Of a stretch of 64,000 nt of DNA, positions 35,842 through 48,562 are shown piece after piece; position 1 is the stretch's first letter; every line of letters begins with the position of its first letter. The notes under the pieces are model-generated. The model saw only the letters and a list, made by a program, of their open reading frames with translations, was not told the DNA's origin and did not search any database. This stretch comes from Tragulus kanchil (taxonomy: Eukaryota; Chordata; Mammalia; Artiodactyla; Tragulidae). The DNA is taken from assembly GCA_022376925.1 (NCBI GenBank), contig JAIOJX010000032.1, positions 168,975,979 through 169,039,978 of the forward strand, given 5' to 3'. The translations under genes were made by a program, and so were the position numbers.

Positions 35842-37537
35842 GGGGGCAGCGGCCGCGGGGCCTCCGCCCAGGCCTGGTCTCTGGCAGGGCCCCGGAGCGC
35901 CGGGGGCCGGGGACGGCGCTGAGTGTACCCTCCACGTCTGCTGCGCAGACCGGACTCGAGGTCCAGAGGGGCTGGGCCCCTGACGCCCCAGCTGCCCGGC
36001 TTGCCTGAGGCTCAGGCGGGTGGGGCGGGGGCCCCTGCCCTGGTGCGGGCCCACAGCGCGCCCGCGGCTGGCCTCTGCTCACGGCCCGCCCGCCAGCCCA
36101 TGGCAGGGTCTCCGCCTGCACGTGTTCTGGGGATTCTCTCTGCCCGGACGGAGCCTCATTCCCAGGGGCGGGGGGCGCTGCCTGCCCTGGGGCGGCTCTC
36201 ACCTGGCTCCCTCCCGGGTCTGTGAGGACACGCGCCCGGGGCTGGCCCTGGGCGTTCTCCAGGGGGTCCTGCAGCACCGTTCTGGCCCCGCCTCGGCTAG
36301 CGGCGCCCCTCCTGCGCCCTGGAGAAGGGTGCTGGGCGACTCAGGTGGACGGGCCCCGCCCGCCCGGCCTCCGCTGCCCGGGTCTGGAGCGACTGCCGCC
36401 CGCTCGCGGGCCGATCCGCAGCTGGTCTGCGTCCCCGCCCCAGGCCCCTCCGCCGGGCAGCAGGGCTCCGTCAGCTGGCCGAGGCTGAGCTATAATTACT
36501 CTCCTCTTTGGCAGGAATAGCAGCGACCCCGAGGACAGGCCGCCAGCCCCGAGCAGGGAGGAGGTGGCCGTTTCCCAGGCCCCGAGAGCACAGGCCGGGC
36601 CTGCAGACACGACAAGGGGTCGCTGCCCGCTCGCTGGCCTCCAGGCCGCGTGTGTCCTCCCAGGCCCGTTCCAGAGACGCGCGGCTCTCAGAAGCCCCGA
36701 GGGCAGCCTCGGGGGCAGAGGGCTGGAGGAGAGGGCGCCGTGGGGGCTGCGTGGGTGAGGGCAGGAGGAGGGCGGGGGGATCGCAGAGCCTCTGACTGTC
36801 CTGGCCCCAGAGTGGAGCCCTGAAACGGAGAGGGCCCCACCTGGACCCCTGCTCCCGCACCTCCATCCTGCCATGGGGTCCTCGGAGGACAGAGCGGCGT
36901 GCAGAGCCCCGGCCACCGATTCAGGGCACGGAGTCCGCGTCCCAGCACTGCCTGGGCAGGCGGGACAGAGTCCAGGGCAGGGGGGAGCAGGGGCGAGGGC
37001 CCAGCCTTCCCAGGGTCTTTCCTGAGCTGGGAGCCGGGGGCGTTCGGCTCTCTCTCGTGTCCGATTGCCTGGCGGGTGCTGAGCCACCTCGGACCTGCAG
37101 ATGAGGAAAGGGCAGCTCAGAGAGGGAAGGTAACTTGCCCAAAGTCACACAGCTGACAGGGCCCGGCCTGGCCCCGTCTCGGCGGCCCCTCCACCGCCTT
37201 GGCCCACCCCAGACCAGCTCCTGATGTACTGGTTTGCGCGGCAGCCCTACGGGAACCAGGTCTGAGGGGCGTGGAGAGACCCAACCGGCCGGCGGCTGAG
37301 GGGGCCGTGTAGGTGCGACCGGTGGCCGCGGGCACACACACGCCTGCACACCTGCTGCCTGGGCACAACCCACACTTCCTGCCCTACGGCCCCGCTCTCC
37401 TCACTGTCTCCTGGCTCGGTTTCCTCACCGCCAGGCCCTCCCGCCGCTGCCCAGCCTCTCTCAACAGAGAAGACCCTGTGACCACAGTGCCCCGCCCCCA
37501 CAGCCCAGGCTCATCTCCCCATTTTAAGATTGCACAA
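35842..37537. other. Intergenic, no gene seen
   Basis: GC-rich. A small AT island (gctgagctataattactctc) lies at about 36484-36503. A MIR remnant is at about 37090-37170. No exon recognised. Confidence 0.5.
37090..37170 (+). repeat. MIR remnant
   Basis: A clear MIR core: gatgaggaaagggcagctca, then taacttgcccaaagtcacac agctg. Confidence 0.8.
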
Positions 37538-37816
37538 CTTTTTTTTTTTTTGGCTAGCCTGGGTTTTCACTGCTGCCACAGGCTCCTCTCTAGTCGCAGG
37601 GAGTGGGGGCCCCTCTCTGGTTGAGGTGAGCAGGCTCCTTGTGGCGGTGACGTCTCTTGTTGTGGCGCTCGGGCTCCAGGGCCCACGGGCTCCACGGCTG
37701 CGGCTCCGAGGCTCAGTTGCTCCGCAGCCTGTGGGGTCTCCCCGGGTCAGAGATCCGGCCCGTGTCTCCTGCACGGGCAGGCGAGCTCTTGACCACTGAG
37801 CCACCAGGGAAGCCCC
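37535..37816 (-). mobile_element. CHR-type SINE, minus strand
   Basis: A poly-T start (reversed tail) is followed by gttgctccgcagcctgtggg, and the reversed tRNA head (ttgaccactgagccaccagg, gaagcccc) closes the element. Confidence 0.8.
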
Positions 37817-38875
37817 AGACTGTGCCACTTTAATTCTATCTGCGGCCGAGCTCCTCTTGGCTGTGTGACCTCACACAGTTGCACGCTTAGGGGCCTGCAG
37901 GTGGACATCCTTGAGGGACGTTATTCTGATCCTCAGAGATGGCAGGGATGCAGGTTTTGGGGGTGCTGCGGGTATGAAGAGATGAGAGCCAGTTTATTGA
38001 GAGGCGCGGGGGCTTCTGGGCTGGGGGAGAGGGGCGCATGTCTGGGGCAAGGTGAGTCCAGGCAGGAGATGCGAACTTGGGGTTACCCTCTTGGTAGCTT
38101 GAAAGCGGTTCCCCCAAACACGCCTACGTCACAGGTGGGACGTGTGCATGTCAGCTTACTTGGGAGCACCATGGGCGTCCCCATGGGGGGACATTTGGCA
38201 CAGAAGAGGAAGCAGTGATCGCAGATGCAGAGACTGGCGGGTGAGGGCCACAGGCCCAGAACTCTCGCGGTCACCTAGAAGCCGATGAGGCGGTGAGGTC
38301 CTGCCCACCCCTGACGGAGGGACCCGCGGAGCCCGGGGAGAAGTTCCTGTTGCCGAGTCGCAGGGCGTGCAGCGCGCTGCTGTGACGGCTGCGGCCAGCA
38401 AGCCCCTCGTCTCGGAGACGGTGCGGGAAGCCGCGGGGCTGGAGCAGCGGCCCTGGGGCTCTGAGCGTGAGCCCGTGACCCTGCAGTGTGACGAGGTCAG
38501 GCTGGCCTGGCGAGGAGAAGCCGGGCAGGGAGGCGGAGCTGGGGAGCCTGCGGGGTCCTTGGGCTCAGGACGGGGGAGCAGGGAGGAAGGGGGTGCTTTC
38601 GGGGCCACTGCCGGGCCAGGAGGGACGAGGAGTGGGAAATCACCCTGGGCCTGGCTGGGGGAGGTCGCAGAACTTCCTGAGAGTGGGAGGCAGGGAAGCC
38701 GGGAGGAGAATGCAGGCTTTGGGTTGGAGGGCCGGCGCACGATGTGGGTGGACCCGGGACAGGAGCCTGGGTGCCGGGGGTCCACAGGTGCAGGCCGGGG
38801 AGAATTTCTACCAGGAGGGAATAGGCAACAGTGAGGTGATGAGTCCTCCATCACTGGAGGCAAGCAAGGGAGGAT
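37817..38875. other. Intergenic, no gene seen
   Basis: Mixed composition, unique sequence. I recognise neither a repeat family nor an exon. Confidence 0.5.
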
Positions 38876-41161
38876 TCCTGCCTTCTGGGCCTCTGTGTGC
38901 AGAGGGAGGTGCAGAGAGGGAGAGCCTGGGTGTCGAACGGGTCGGGGTCCTGCCCCTGTGATCGCCGAGGAGAGACACGGCCCTCCCGGTGGGGCTGCGG
39001 GTGGAGGGTCACCGAGCTCACGGCCCTGGCCACGTCCCACCCATGCCCTTCACTGGGGGCCCGCAGTGTGTCCTCCTCAGCCTCTGGCAGTTAGGGCCAC
39101 GTCCGCTCACTGGCCAGGGCTCCCGTTCACCAGACGGGGTGCCAGGTGGTGTGCCCCGGAGCCTGGGGGGGCTCTGGCCCCGTGCCGCCGGGCGGGTCCC
39201 ACCAGAAGCCCCGTGGTGACGGGAGCCTCCGGGCCCCGGTCCTGCACTAACAGAGGCCCCTGTTCCCACCCCCTACATTATTCATGACCTCCAGGAGGCC
39301 GTAAAAGTCCTCGACTCTCTACAGGAGCCATCGTTACAATGATAAATTTTATTTATGAAGCCCCTTCCTCCCGAGGGCCCGCTGCCTAGGGGGCCGTACA
39401 TAAGCCGTAACTGCGTCAGGGGCTGCGGAAAGCTGCCTGTCACAGCCGTTTTCCTGGCAGGGTCTGGGCGGCTGGACGGCAAGGGGGTTGCGGAGGGAGG
39501 GGCTCGGCCTGCCGGCCTGGCCTGCCGAGGGGTCCATGTGGGCTCCAGGGGGTCGTCAGGTAGCCCCGGCTTGGGCCCCCTGGTCGGAGCCATCCGCAGG
39601 GGCCCATCTTCCCTTTTGTGGGTGCTCCTCCCATCCCTGGGCTTGGGGACCCGGCTCCAGCCGGCCCCAGGGTGAGCATTCATGCCCCTCACACACAGCC
39701 CGGGTTCACACCCCAGGACTGTGCATCCCTCCACCCCAATACACACACAAGCGTGCACGCATGCTCTGTCCTCAAAAGTGAGGCGTGCTCACTGGGCCAG
39801 GACGTGTGCAAGCCCCTGGTGTGCCTCCAGGCCTCTAGGGCCCCTCGCGGGCGGAGCCTCCTGGTAAGATCTTACGTTGATCCGCCCAGGACGTGGCTTT
39901 GTGGGGACGTGCCCACACAGGGCCCAGAGGAGGCAGCTCAGCGTTGGGGTTTGAAGCAGGGCCATGGGGTGTCCTGGCACCTACGGATGTGCCTGTTTGG
40001 ACCTAAAGTGGGCCCCAAAAGGGGAGCTCAAGACCTTCTGGGGTGTGCAGAGGGAGGTGCAGAGAGGGAGAGCCTGGGTGTCGAACGGGTCGGGGTCCTG
40101 CCCCTGTGATCGCCGAGGAGAGACACGGCCCTCCCGGTGGGGCTGCGGGTGGAGGGTCACCGAGCTCACGGCCCTGGCCACGTCCCACCCATGCCCTTCA
40201 CTGGGGGCCCGCAGTGTGTCCTCCTCAGCCTCTGGCAGTTAGGGCCACGTCCGCTCACTGGCCAGGGCTCCCGTTCACCAGACGGGGTGCCAGGTGGTGT
40301 GCCCCGGAGCCTGGGGGGGCTCTGGCCCCGTGCCGCCGGGCGGGTCCCACCAGAAGCCCCGTGGTGACGGGAGCCTCCGGGCCCCGGTCCTGCACTAACA
40401 GAGGCCCCTGTTCCCACCCCCTACATTATTCATGACCTCCAGGAGGCCGTAAAAGTCCTCGACTCTCTACAGGAGCCATCGTTACAATGATAAATTTTAT
40501 TTATGAAGCCCCTTCCTCCCGAGGGCCCGCTGCCTAGGGGGCCGTACATAAGCCGTAACTGCGTCAGGGGCTGCGGAAAGCTGCCTGTCACAGCCGTTTT
40601 CCTGGCAGGGTCTGGGCGGCTGGACGGCAAGGGGGTTGCGGAGGGAGGGGCTCGGCCTGCCGGCCTGGCCTGCCGAGGGGTCCATGTGGGCTCCAGGGGG
40701 TCGTCAGGTAGCCCCGGCTTGGGCCCCCTGGTCGGAGCCATCCGCAGGGGCCCATCTTCCCTTTTGTGGGTGCTCCTCCCATCCCTGGGCTTGGGGACCC
40801 GGCTCCAGCCGGCCCCAGGGTGAGCATTCATGCCCCTCACACACAGCCCGGGTTCACACCCCAGGACTGTGCATCCCTCCACCCCAATACACACACAAGC
40901 GTGCACGCATGCTCTGTCCTCAAAAGTGAGGCGTGCTCACTGGGCCAGGACGTGTGCAAGCCCCTGGTGTGCCTCCAGGCCTCTAGGGCCCCTCGCGGGC
41001 GGAGCCTCCTGGTAAGATCTTACGTTGATCCGCCCAGGACGTGGCTTTGTGGGGACGTGCCCACACAGGGCCCAGAGGAGGCAGCTCAGCGTTGGGGTTT
41101 GAAGCAGGGCCATGGGGTGTCCTGGCACCTACGGATGTGCCTGTTTGGACCTAAAGTGGGC
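38876..41161. repeat. Tandem duplication D10
   Basis: Copy A is about 38876-40013 and copy B about 40014-41161, at an offset of 1148. The first 30 bases of copy B (40014-40043) are a degraded version of the sequence that precedes copy A's clean part, consistent with a low-quality read end. Confidence 0.92.
39275..39440. promoter_or_regulatory. AT-rich candidate conserved element
   Basis: Contains ctacattattcatgacctcc and gataaattttatttatgaag, with TTTATTTATGA (HOX/CDX-like) and TTATTCAT cores, in otherwise GC-rich DNA. Not a repeat I know. Copied at about 40423-40588 by D10. Confidence 0.35.
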
Positions 41162-41462
41162 ATGTTAGAGGGAGTGTGGCACTGGAGGAAGGGCCACCAG
41201 GGAAGCATGTGCATTTCAAAGATACCTTCTGGGGCTTTTCTGCAGTTACTTGATGAAACCGACTGCAAAGTCTCAGAAAGTTTAATTTAAAAAGCGTCCC
41301 CCGAACACTCACAGGCAGGAGCCAGGCCCCTGTGGGGACGGCGGGGACCCCGCAGAGGGTAGGGTTGGGGGACAGAGGCTAGGACAGAGGTGCTTGCCAC
41401 GCGGGGGCTGAGTGTTTCTGCCAGGAGGGGGCCAGGAACCTTCCAGAGGCTCCCAGGGAGCC

Positions 41463-41572
41463 CGGCGTGGTCGTGGAGGGCAGCCGGCGTGGTCGTGGAG
41501 GGCAGCCGGCGTGGTCGTGGAGGGCAGCCGGCGTGGTCGTGGAGGGCAGCCGGCGTGGTCGTGGAGGGCAGC
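41463..41572. repeat. 22-bp minisatellite, five units
   Basis: Five exact head-to-tail units beginning cggcgtggtcgtggagggca (22 bp each). Both strands are open through it, giving a spurious repeated peptide. Confidence 0.95.
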
Positions 41573-42548
41573 CGGGGAGATGCAGCGTCGCGTCCAGAGG
41601 CAGCTGGAGAATCCCGCGAGGAGGAAGGCGTCGGTGGCGTCCTCGTGCTTGAGGTCCTTGTGAGACTGGCTGGGCCCATGGGACACGCTCCTGACCTTCT
41701 CAAGGTGAAGGTGATCACAGGGTGATTCTTCAGGGTGCTGCCTGGGTGCACCTGGGAGGGGGTGTCCTCCGTCCGCGGGTCTGGGGCCGGGGCAGGCAGG
41801 GACACTCTCGTGGCAGCTGGCCGGCAGGAGGCAGGGAGCCCGGCTGAGGCCCGAGCCCTGCCTCCCCGGCCTGCGGGGCTCCTGCCTGCGCCTGCGCTGG
41901 GGGCTGCTTGCTGCCGCCCCGTCTGAGCCGCTGACACGCGCCCACCGGAGGAGCCCGAGGGGCTGGGGGCGTCTAATCCAGCGCTCGGCTCTGTTCCCAG
42001 GAACGCGGACTCCCCAAGTCACCCCGAGGGAGACCCGAGTGCCCTGCTCACACGGCGCTGCCTGTGAGCGGAGCCTGCGCACGCCATGGAGGAGCCAGGC
42101 CGCACGGCTGTGGGTCGGGGCAGCTTGCTGCCCACTGTCGAAATCGGCCCAAAAAGGAATGGAGCCATGGCCGCACGGTGGGGTTTGAAGCAGGGCCATG
42201 GGGTGTCCTGGCACCTACGGATGTGCCTGTTTGGACCTAAAGTGGGCATGTTAGAGGGAGTGTGGCACTGGAGGAAGGGCCACCAGGGAAGCATGTGCAT
42301 TTCAAAGATACCTTCTGGGGCTTTTCTGCAGTTACTTGATGAAACCGACTGCAAAGTCTCAGAAAGTTTAATTTAAAAAGCGTCCCCCGAACACTCACAG
42401 GCAGGAGCCAGGCCCCTGTGGGGACGGCGGGGACCCCGCAGAGGGTAGGGTTGGGGGACAGAGGCTAGGACAGAGGTGCTTGCCACGCGGGGGCTGAGTG
42501 TTTCTGCCAGGAGGGGGCCAGGAACCTTCCAGAGGCTCCCAGGGAGCC

Positions 42549-42658
42549 CGGCGTGGTCGTGGAGGGCAGCTGGCGTGGTCGTGGAGGGCAGCCGGCGTGG
42601 TCGTGGAGGGCAGCCGGCGTGGTCGTGGAGGGCAGCCGGCGTGGTCGTGGAGGGCAGC
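42549..42658. repeat. 22-bp minisatellite, D11 copy
   Basis: The same five-unit array, with one C-to-T change at the start of the second unit (42571). It lies in D11 copy B. Confidence 0.95.
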
Positions 42659-43233
42659 CGGGGAGATGCAGCGTCGCGTCCAGAGGCAGCTGGAGAATCC
42701 CGCGAGGAGGAAGGCGTCGGTGGCGTCCTCGTGCTTGAGGTCCTTGTGAGACTGGCTGGGCCCATGGGACACGCTCCTGACCTTCTCAAGGTGAAGGTGA
42801 TCACAGGGTGATTCTTCAGGGTGCTGCCTGGGTGCACCTGGGAGGGGGTGTCCTCCGTCCGCGGGTCTGGGGCCGGGGCAGGCAGGGACACTCTCGTGGC
42901 AGCTGGCCGGCAGGAGGCAGGGAGCCCGGCTGAGGCCCGAGCCCTGCCTCCCCGGCCTGCGGGGCTCCTGCCTGCGCCTGCGCTGGGGGCTGCTTGCTGC
43001 CGCCCCGTCTGAGCCGCTGACACGCGCCCACCGGAGGAGCCCGAGGGGCTGGGGGCGTCTAATCCAGCGCTCGGCTCTGTTCCCAGGAACGCGGACTCCC
43101 CAAGTCACCCCGAGGGAGACCCGAGTGCCCTGCTCACACGGCGCTGCCTGTGAGCCCGGGGAGCCCTGCGCACGCCATGGAGGAGCCAGGCCGCACGGCT
43201 GTGGGGGTCGGGGGGCAGCTTGCTGCCCACTGT

Positions 43234-43785
43234 CTGATGGAATAATCGGGAAATACCTTTTCGGAGCATTAGAATTAGAGGTGAATTGGAATGAATACGA
43301 AAGCCCTGGTACACGCACACAGTGGAATGCTGCACAGCAGTAAAAAGAAATGCAGAAGACTCAGCCCTAATGAGGTGGCTGGATCCGGAACCTATCATCA
43401 AAAGTGAAGTCAGTCAGAAAGAGAAGGACAAGTACAATCTACTAACACACACGTACGGAATCTGGTAGGAGGGTGATGATAGCACACGCAGTGAAGCGAT
43501 GGAGAGACAGACACGGGCAGTGGACATGTGGACACTGGGGCAGGAGCAGGGGGTGGGAGGCGTAAAGGAAGGAGCACGAAGGCCTGCACTCTCATAAGTG
43601 AAGACAATAGCTACAGTCATCGCTCTGTGAGAAAAGGGGATCCTGCGGGGTGCCGTGTGACGGCCTGGAGGGCTGGGATGGGGGGACATACATATGACTA
43701 ATCTGCGATCACTCACATCTGTAAACAGCAAAACTCTGTCAAAATAAAGAGTAAAATAAAAATTAAAAAAAAGAAGAGTTAGAGG
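43234..43785 (+). mobile_element. L1 3' end fragment with A-rich tail
   Basis: Landmarks in order are gtggaatgctgcacagcagt, ctaatgaggtggctggatcc, agtgaagtcagtcagaaaga, acgtacggaatctgg and an aaaataaaaattaaaaaaaa tail. This is the typical order of an L1 3' terminal region. Duplicated at about 44342-44893 by D12. Confidence 0.8.
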
Positions 43786-44341
43786 TAAACTGATTCTGTG
43801 GTGAAACGGTCTTCTTCTCCTTTGGGGGCTGCCTGAGGGCCGGCGCGCGGCCCCCCGCGGGATGCGCTTGTGAAGCGGCGCTCTGTGCGGGCCCCGCGCT
43901 CCGCCCTCGCCGGGTCGGGCCGGCCGCGGGGCGTGGAGGCGGCCCCAGACCCACGGGCCCCTTTCTGCCGGAGGTGCTGGAGGGCCGAGGGCCGGGGTCG
44001 TGGGCAGGGCCGCGCGGCCTCCATTTGCACCCGCCGGCCTGCTTGTTTGAAAGCAGGGGAGGCCGGGCAGGGCCCCGGGAGCTCAGGGGCCGGGAGAGGG
44101 CAGGGTCCCCCCTGCAGAAGCGGCCGGCGGAGGCGGCAGGGCGGGTCGGGGCGGCCCCCAGGCCAGTGGTTCTGGGCGGTGCCGGTGGAGCTGGGGCTGA
44201 GCGTCCGGAGCCGACAGAAGCCGCAGGGGGCGTGGCCCGTGCTGGGGGGAGAGGCCGGGCCTGCCTGAGGACGGCCTGCACGCCATGGAGGAGCCAGGCC
44301 GCACGGCTGTGGGGGTCGGGGGGCAGCTTGCTGCCCACTGT

Positions 44342-44893
44342 CTGATGGAATAATCGGGAAATACCTTTTCGGAGCATTAGAATTAGAGGTGAATTGGAAT
44401 GAATACGAAAGCCCTGGTACACGCACACAGTGGAATGCTGCACAGCAGTAAAAAGAAATGCAGAAGACTCAGCCCTAATGAGGTGGCTGGATCCGGAACC
44501 TATCATCAAAAGTGAAGTCAGTCAGAAAGAGAAGGACAAGTACAATCTACTAACACACACGTACGGAATCTGGTAGGAGGGTGATGATAGCACACGCAGT
44601 GAAGCGATGGAGAGACAGACACGGGCAGTGGACATGTGGACACTGGGGCAGGAGCAGGGGGTGGGAGGCGTAAAGGAAGGAGCACGAAGGCCTGCACTCT
44701 CATAAGTGAAGACAATAGCTACAGTCATCGCTCTGTGAGAAAATGGGATCCTGCGGGGTGCCGTGTGACGGCCTGGAGGGCTGGGATGGGGGGACATACA
44801 TATGACTAATCTGCGATCACTCACATCTGTAAACAGCAAAACTCTGTCAAAATAAAGAGTAAAATAAAAATTAAAAAAAAGAAGAGTTAGAGG
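44342..44893 (+). mobile_element. L1 3' end fragment, D12 copy
   Basis: The same element as at 43234-43785. Present because of duplication D12. Confidence 0.8.
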
Positions 44894-45385
44894 TAAACTG
44901 ATTCTGTGGTGAAACGGTCTTCTTCTCCTTTGGGGGCTGCCTGAGGGCCGGCGCGCGGCCCCCCGCGGGATGCGCTTGTGAAGCGGCGCTCTGTGCGGGC
45001 CCCGCGCTCCGCCCTCGCCGGGTCGGGCCGGCCGCGGGGCGTGGAGGCGGCCCCAGACCCACGGGCCCCTTTCTGCCGGAGGTGCTGGAGGGCCGAGGGC
45101 CGGGGTCGTGGGCAGGGCCGCGCGGCCTCCATTTGCACCCGCCGGCCTGCTTGTTTGAAAGCAGGGGAGGCCGGGCAGGGCCCCGGGAGCTCAGGGGCCG
45201 GGAGAGGGCAGGGTCCCCCCTGCAGAAGCGGCCGGCGGAGGCGGCAGGGCGGGTCGGGGCGGCCCCCAGGCCAGTGGTTCTGGGCGGTGCCGGTGGAGCT
45301 GGGGCTGAGCGTCCGGAGCCGACAGAAGCCGCAGGGGGCGTGGCCCGTGCTGGGGGGAGAGGCCGGGCCTGCCTGAGGACGGCCT

Positions 45386-46344
45386 GCGGCGGGAGGGCCG
45401 GGGAGCAGCGGGGCAGGAGGGGCTGGAGGGGCTCGGGGTGGGCGGATGACCGGGGGCAGGCGGCCAGAGGGCCCTCGGGGCTCGCACGGCAGCTCCCCGA
45501 CCGTGCCCTCGGGAGTGGACCACGGCAGCTGGGCCCACAGGCCACGCAGTGCCTCCCCCAGGCGGCGGCCCAGCTGCCAGCTCCCAAGGGACAGTAGACC
45601 CCGTTCCCCACACGTGCCCCGTTCCCATGTGTGCCCCGTTCCCCACGTGTGCCCCGTTCCACAAGTGGGGTCCAGACTGGAGGCAGAGGCGGGGCTCCTG
45701 CGGCCGCACGCAGCCCTGGCCATCTGCCTGGACGTCGCGAGAAAGCGGGCTCTGGCTCCTGGGGCCTGGGCCGGCCGGAGGCGGCACGTCCAGGACACTG
45801 GTGACGCGGGTGCTTCTGGACCAGGCTGGGCTCTCTGGCGGGACGCTGGCCCGGGCGCTGACTGGAGGCCGGCCACCGTGCCTCCTCCTCCAGACCCACC
45901 GGCCGCGGCCCTGGGGTGGGGGTCCCGTGGCCCCGGCCGCTCCTGGTGTGCGGAGCCTGAGGCGCCCGGACGCTGGCCGGCCTCCTCCCGCGCTGAGCGC
46001 CGGCCCGGGGCCCAGGGAGGCGCCCGGCCAGGGAAGCAGGCCCGCCCGCAGGACCCAAGGCTGTGTCGGGGCCGGGCCCAAGCCGGGTCGAGGGGGAGCC
46101 CGGAAGCCCTCTCCCCGGCCACTCCAGCGTCAGCCTCTGCCTGGGGAGACCCGGGCTCCCCGCTGGGTTGTGGCTGCAACCTGCTCGAGGGAGACCAGCC
46201 GCACCGGCCCCCGAACCCCGAATCCAAGGACGGTGGGTTTCAATCTCGGCAGTATCCCAGGAGCGCGCGAGCACTCAGGAGCCGGCGCCATGGACGTCTC
46301 AGGTTATCTGTGAGCCTGCGGGCCTCACCCCAGGGGGTGCTCCG
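45386..46344. other. Intergenic, very GC-rich, no gene seen
   Basis: Frames of more than 400 codons are open on the minus strand here, but they overlap other long frames and run through duplicated DNA. They reflect base composition and are not treated as genes. Confidence 0.55.
45598..45668. repeat. About 18-bp imperfect tandem repeat
   Basis: Four imperfect units of gtgccccgttccccac-type sequence. Confidence 0.8.
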
Positions 46345-48562
46345 CAGCCCGGCCCCCTGCAGCCCTCCCGCCCGGCCGCGGGAGGAGCCCTGCCAGTGGG
46401 AATATTTGGATTCCATGTGACGCGGGGAGAATGCTGCAAACAGCCTGGAGAGGGTGGCAGTGCCGTGCGCCCCCCCCGGACTCCGTTCCCTCCTCGGGGC
46501 CCCGAGGCCCCTCCCTGCCCGCAGCCTGCTGGGGTCGGGGCTCCCGAGCACCCCAGGCCCAGCGCCCCTGGCTGCTCCCCGGGGGTCCCCCCGGGGCCTT
46601 CCCCGCCTCCTCCTGGCTCAGTCCCCAACCTCGGCTCCTGCTCTCAGGCACCTGGCTGGAAGCCCCCTCAGCAGCGCGCTCCTCAGGGAGTCTGGCTTGG
46701 CAGGGGCTCAGGGGCAGGGCCCCCTGCCCGCGGCCGCCGCTGCCCCGCCGCCGGCTCCGAGGAGGGTCTGCGGCGGACGGGCTGCGGCACGCGCCTTTGC
46801 GTGGGAGCAGAAAAGGCCGCGGAGGAGGGGAGCCCTCACAGCGCGGGGAGCTCGGGTTCCTCCCTGTGAACCATCACAGCCCCTGCAGCTGCGCCCCGCT
46901 TCCGAGGGCTTCCCCGCACCGGGCACGGACTTCCCAACAGGCACAGGAGAAGCCGAGAGAAGCCCCCAGGAAGAGAGGGGGCTTCGGGTCACCCTCGGCC
47001 CCTCTGACTTGGGAAGCTCGCCCGCCCCGAGCCTGCCTCCAGCCCATCCTGAACAGCGGGCTGGCCTCGGGGACCCCAGGTGGACGGGCGGGTCCCAGAC
47101 ATGGCCACTGGGACAGAGCTTCTGCCAAGGCGGGGACTCACGAATGAGCCGAGGGAGAGATCGCGGCGTCCTCTCTGCGGGGGGCCCTGGGCCTGTGGGC
47201 GGCGCCCGCCTGGGCACCCCTGCCCTCACACCCGCCACACCCGCCGTGACGCCTGGCCCAAGCCCCCCGTCACGGTCCCACGGATCCCTGTGAGGACGGG
47301 GCCCCGGGCCGGGGAGGAGGGCGGGCGGGGGGGTCTGCGCTGGGAGCCAGCCAGAGGGTCCCCGTGGCTGCCTGTGCCCTCTCTCAGCTGTAGGGCCGGC
47401 AGCAAGGACACGTCTGCCTCCCTGGGGAAGGAGGGGTGCTGCTGCCGGCTTCCCAGCCCGGCCCCCTGCAGCCCTCCCGCCCGGCCGCGGGAGGAGCCCT
47501 GCCAGTGGGAATATTTGGATTCCATGTGACGCGGGGAGAATGCTGCAAACAGCCTGGAGAGGGTGGCAGTGCCGTGCGCCCCCCCCGGACTCCGTTCCCT
47601 CCTCGGGGCCCCGAGGCCCCTCCCTGCCCGCAGCCTGCTGGGGTCGGGGCTCCCGAGCACCCCAGGCCCAGCGCCCCTGGCTGCTCCCCGGGGGTCCCCC
47701 CGGGGCCTTCCCCGCCTCCTCCTGGCTCAGTCCCCAACCTCGGCTCCTGCTCTCAGGCACCTGGCTGGAAGCCCCCTCAGCAGCGCGCTCCTCAGGGAGT
47801 CTGGCTTGGCAGGGGCTCAGGGGCAGGGCCCCCTGCCCGCGGCCGCCGCTGCCCCGCCGCCGGCTCCGAGGAGGGTCTGCGGCGGACGGGCTGCGGCACG
47901 CGCCTTTGCGTGGGAGCAGAAAAGGCCGCGGAGGAGGGGAGCCCTCACAGCGCGGGGAGCTCGGGTTCCTCCCTGTGAACCATCACAGCCCCTGCAGCTG
48001 CGCCCCGCTTCCGAGGGCTTCCCCGCACCGGGCACGGACTTCCCAACAGGCACAGGAGAAGCCGAGAGAAGCCCCCAGGAAGAGAGGGGGCTTCGGGTCA
48101 CCCTCGGCCCCTCTGACTTGGGAAGCTCGCCCGCCCCGAGCCTGCCTCCAGCCCATCCTGAACAGCGGGCTGGCCTCGGGGACCCCAGGTGGACGGGCGG
48201 GTCCCAGACATGGCCACTGGGACAGAGCTTCTGCCAAGGCGGGGACTCACGAATGAGCCGAGGGAGAGATCGCGGCGTCCTCTCTGCGGGGGGCCCTGGG
48301 CCTGTGGGCGGCGCCCGCCTGGGCACCCCTGCCCTCACACCCGCCACACCCGCCGTGACGCCTGGCCCAAGCCCCCCGTCACGGTCCCACGGATCCCTGT
48401 GAGGACGGGGCCCCGGGCCGGGGAGGGCGGGCGGGCGGGCGGGGGGGTCTGCGCTGGGAGCCAGCCAGAGGGTCCCCGTGGCTGCCTGTGCCCTCTCTCA
48501 GCTGTAGGGCCGGCAGCAAGGACACGTCTGCCTCCCTGGGGAAGGAGGGGGTGCTGCTGCCG
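46345..48562. repeat. Tandem duplication D13
   Basis: Copy A is about 46345-47447 and copy B about 47454-48562, at an offset of 1109. G-run lengths differ near the end of copy A (47318-47332 against 48424-48446), again close to the joint. Confidence 0.93.

Larger units (their letters stand above)
41094..43235. repeat. Tandem duplication D11
   Basis: Copy A is about 41094-42139 and copy B about 42180-43235, at an offset of 1086. Between them (42140-42179) lies a scrambled version of the sequence that follows copy B (gaaatcgg..., aaaaaggaatgg). A few bases near 42075 and 42110 are missing from copy A. Confidence 0.9.
43170..45385. repeat. Tandem duplication D12
   Basis: Copy A is about 43170-44277 and copy B about 44278-45385, at an offset of 1108. 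I noticed one substitution (43637 region, gggatcc against tgggatcc). It begins within the end of D11. Confidence 0.94.

Noticed and set aside
41463..41572. CRISPR-like spaced repeat
   Set aside because: The units are contiguous with no spacers, and this is vertebrate DNA. It is a minisatellite.
44871..46274. 446- and 467-codon open frames on minus
   Set aside because: Two overlapping frames are open together in CpG-rich duplicated DNA and begin in an L1 tail. No recognisable domain.
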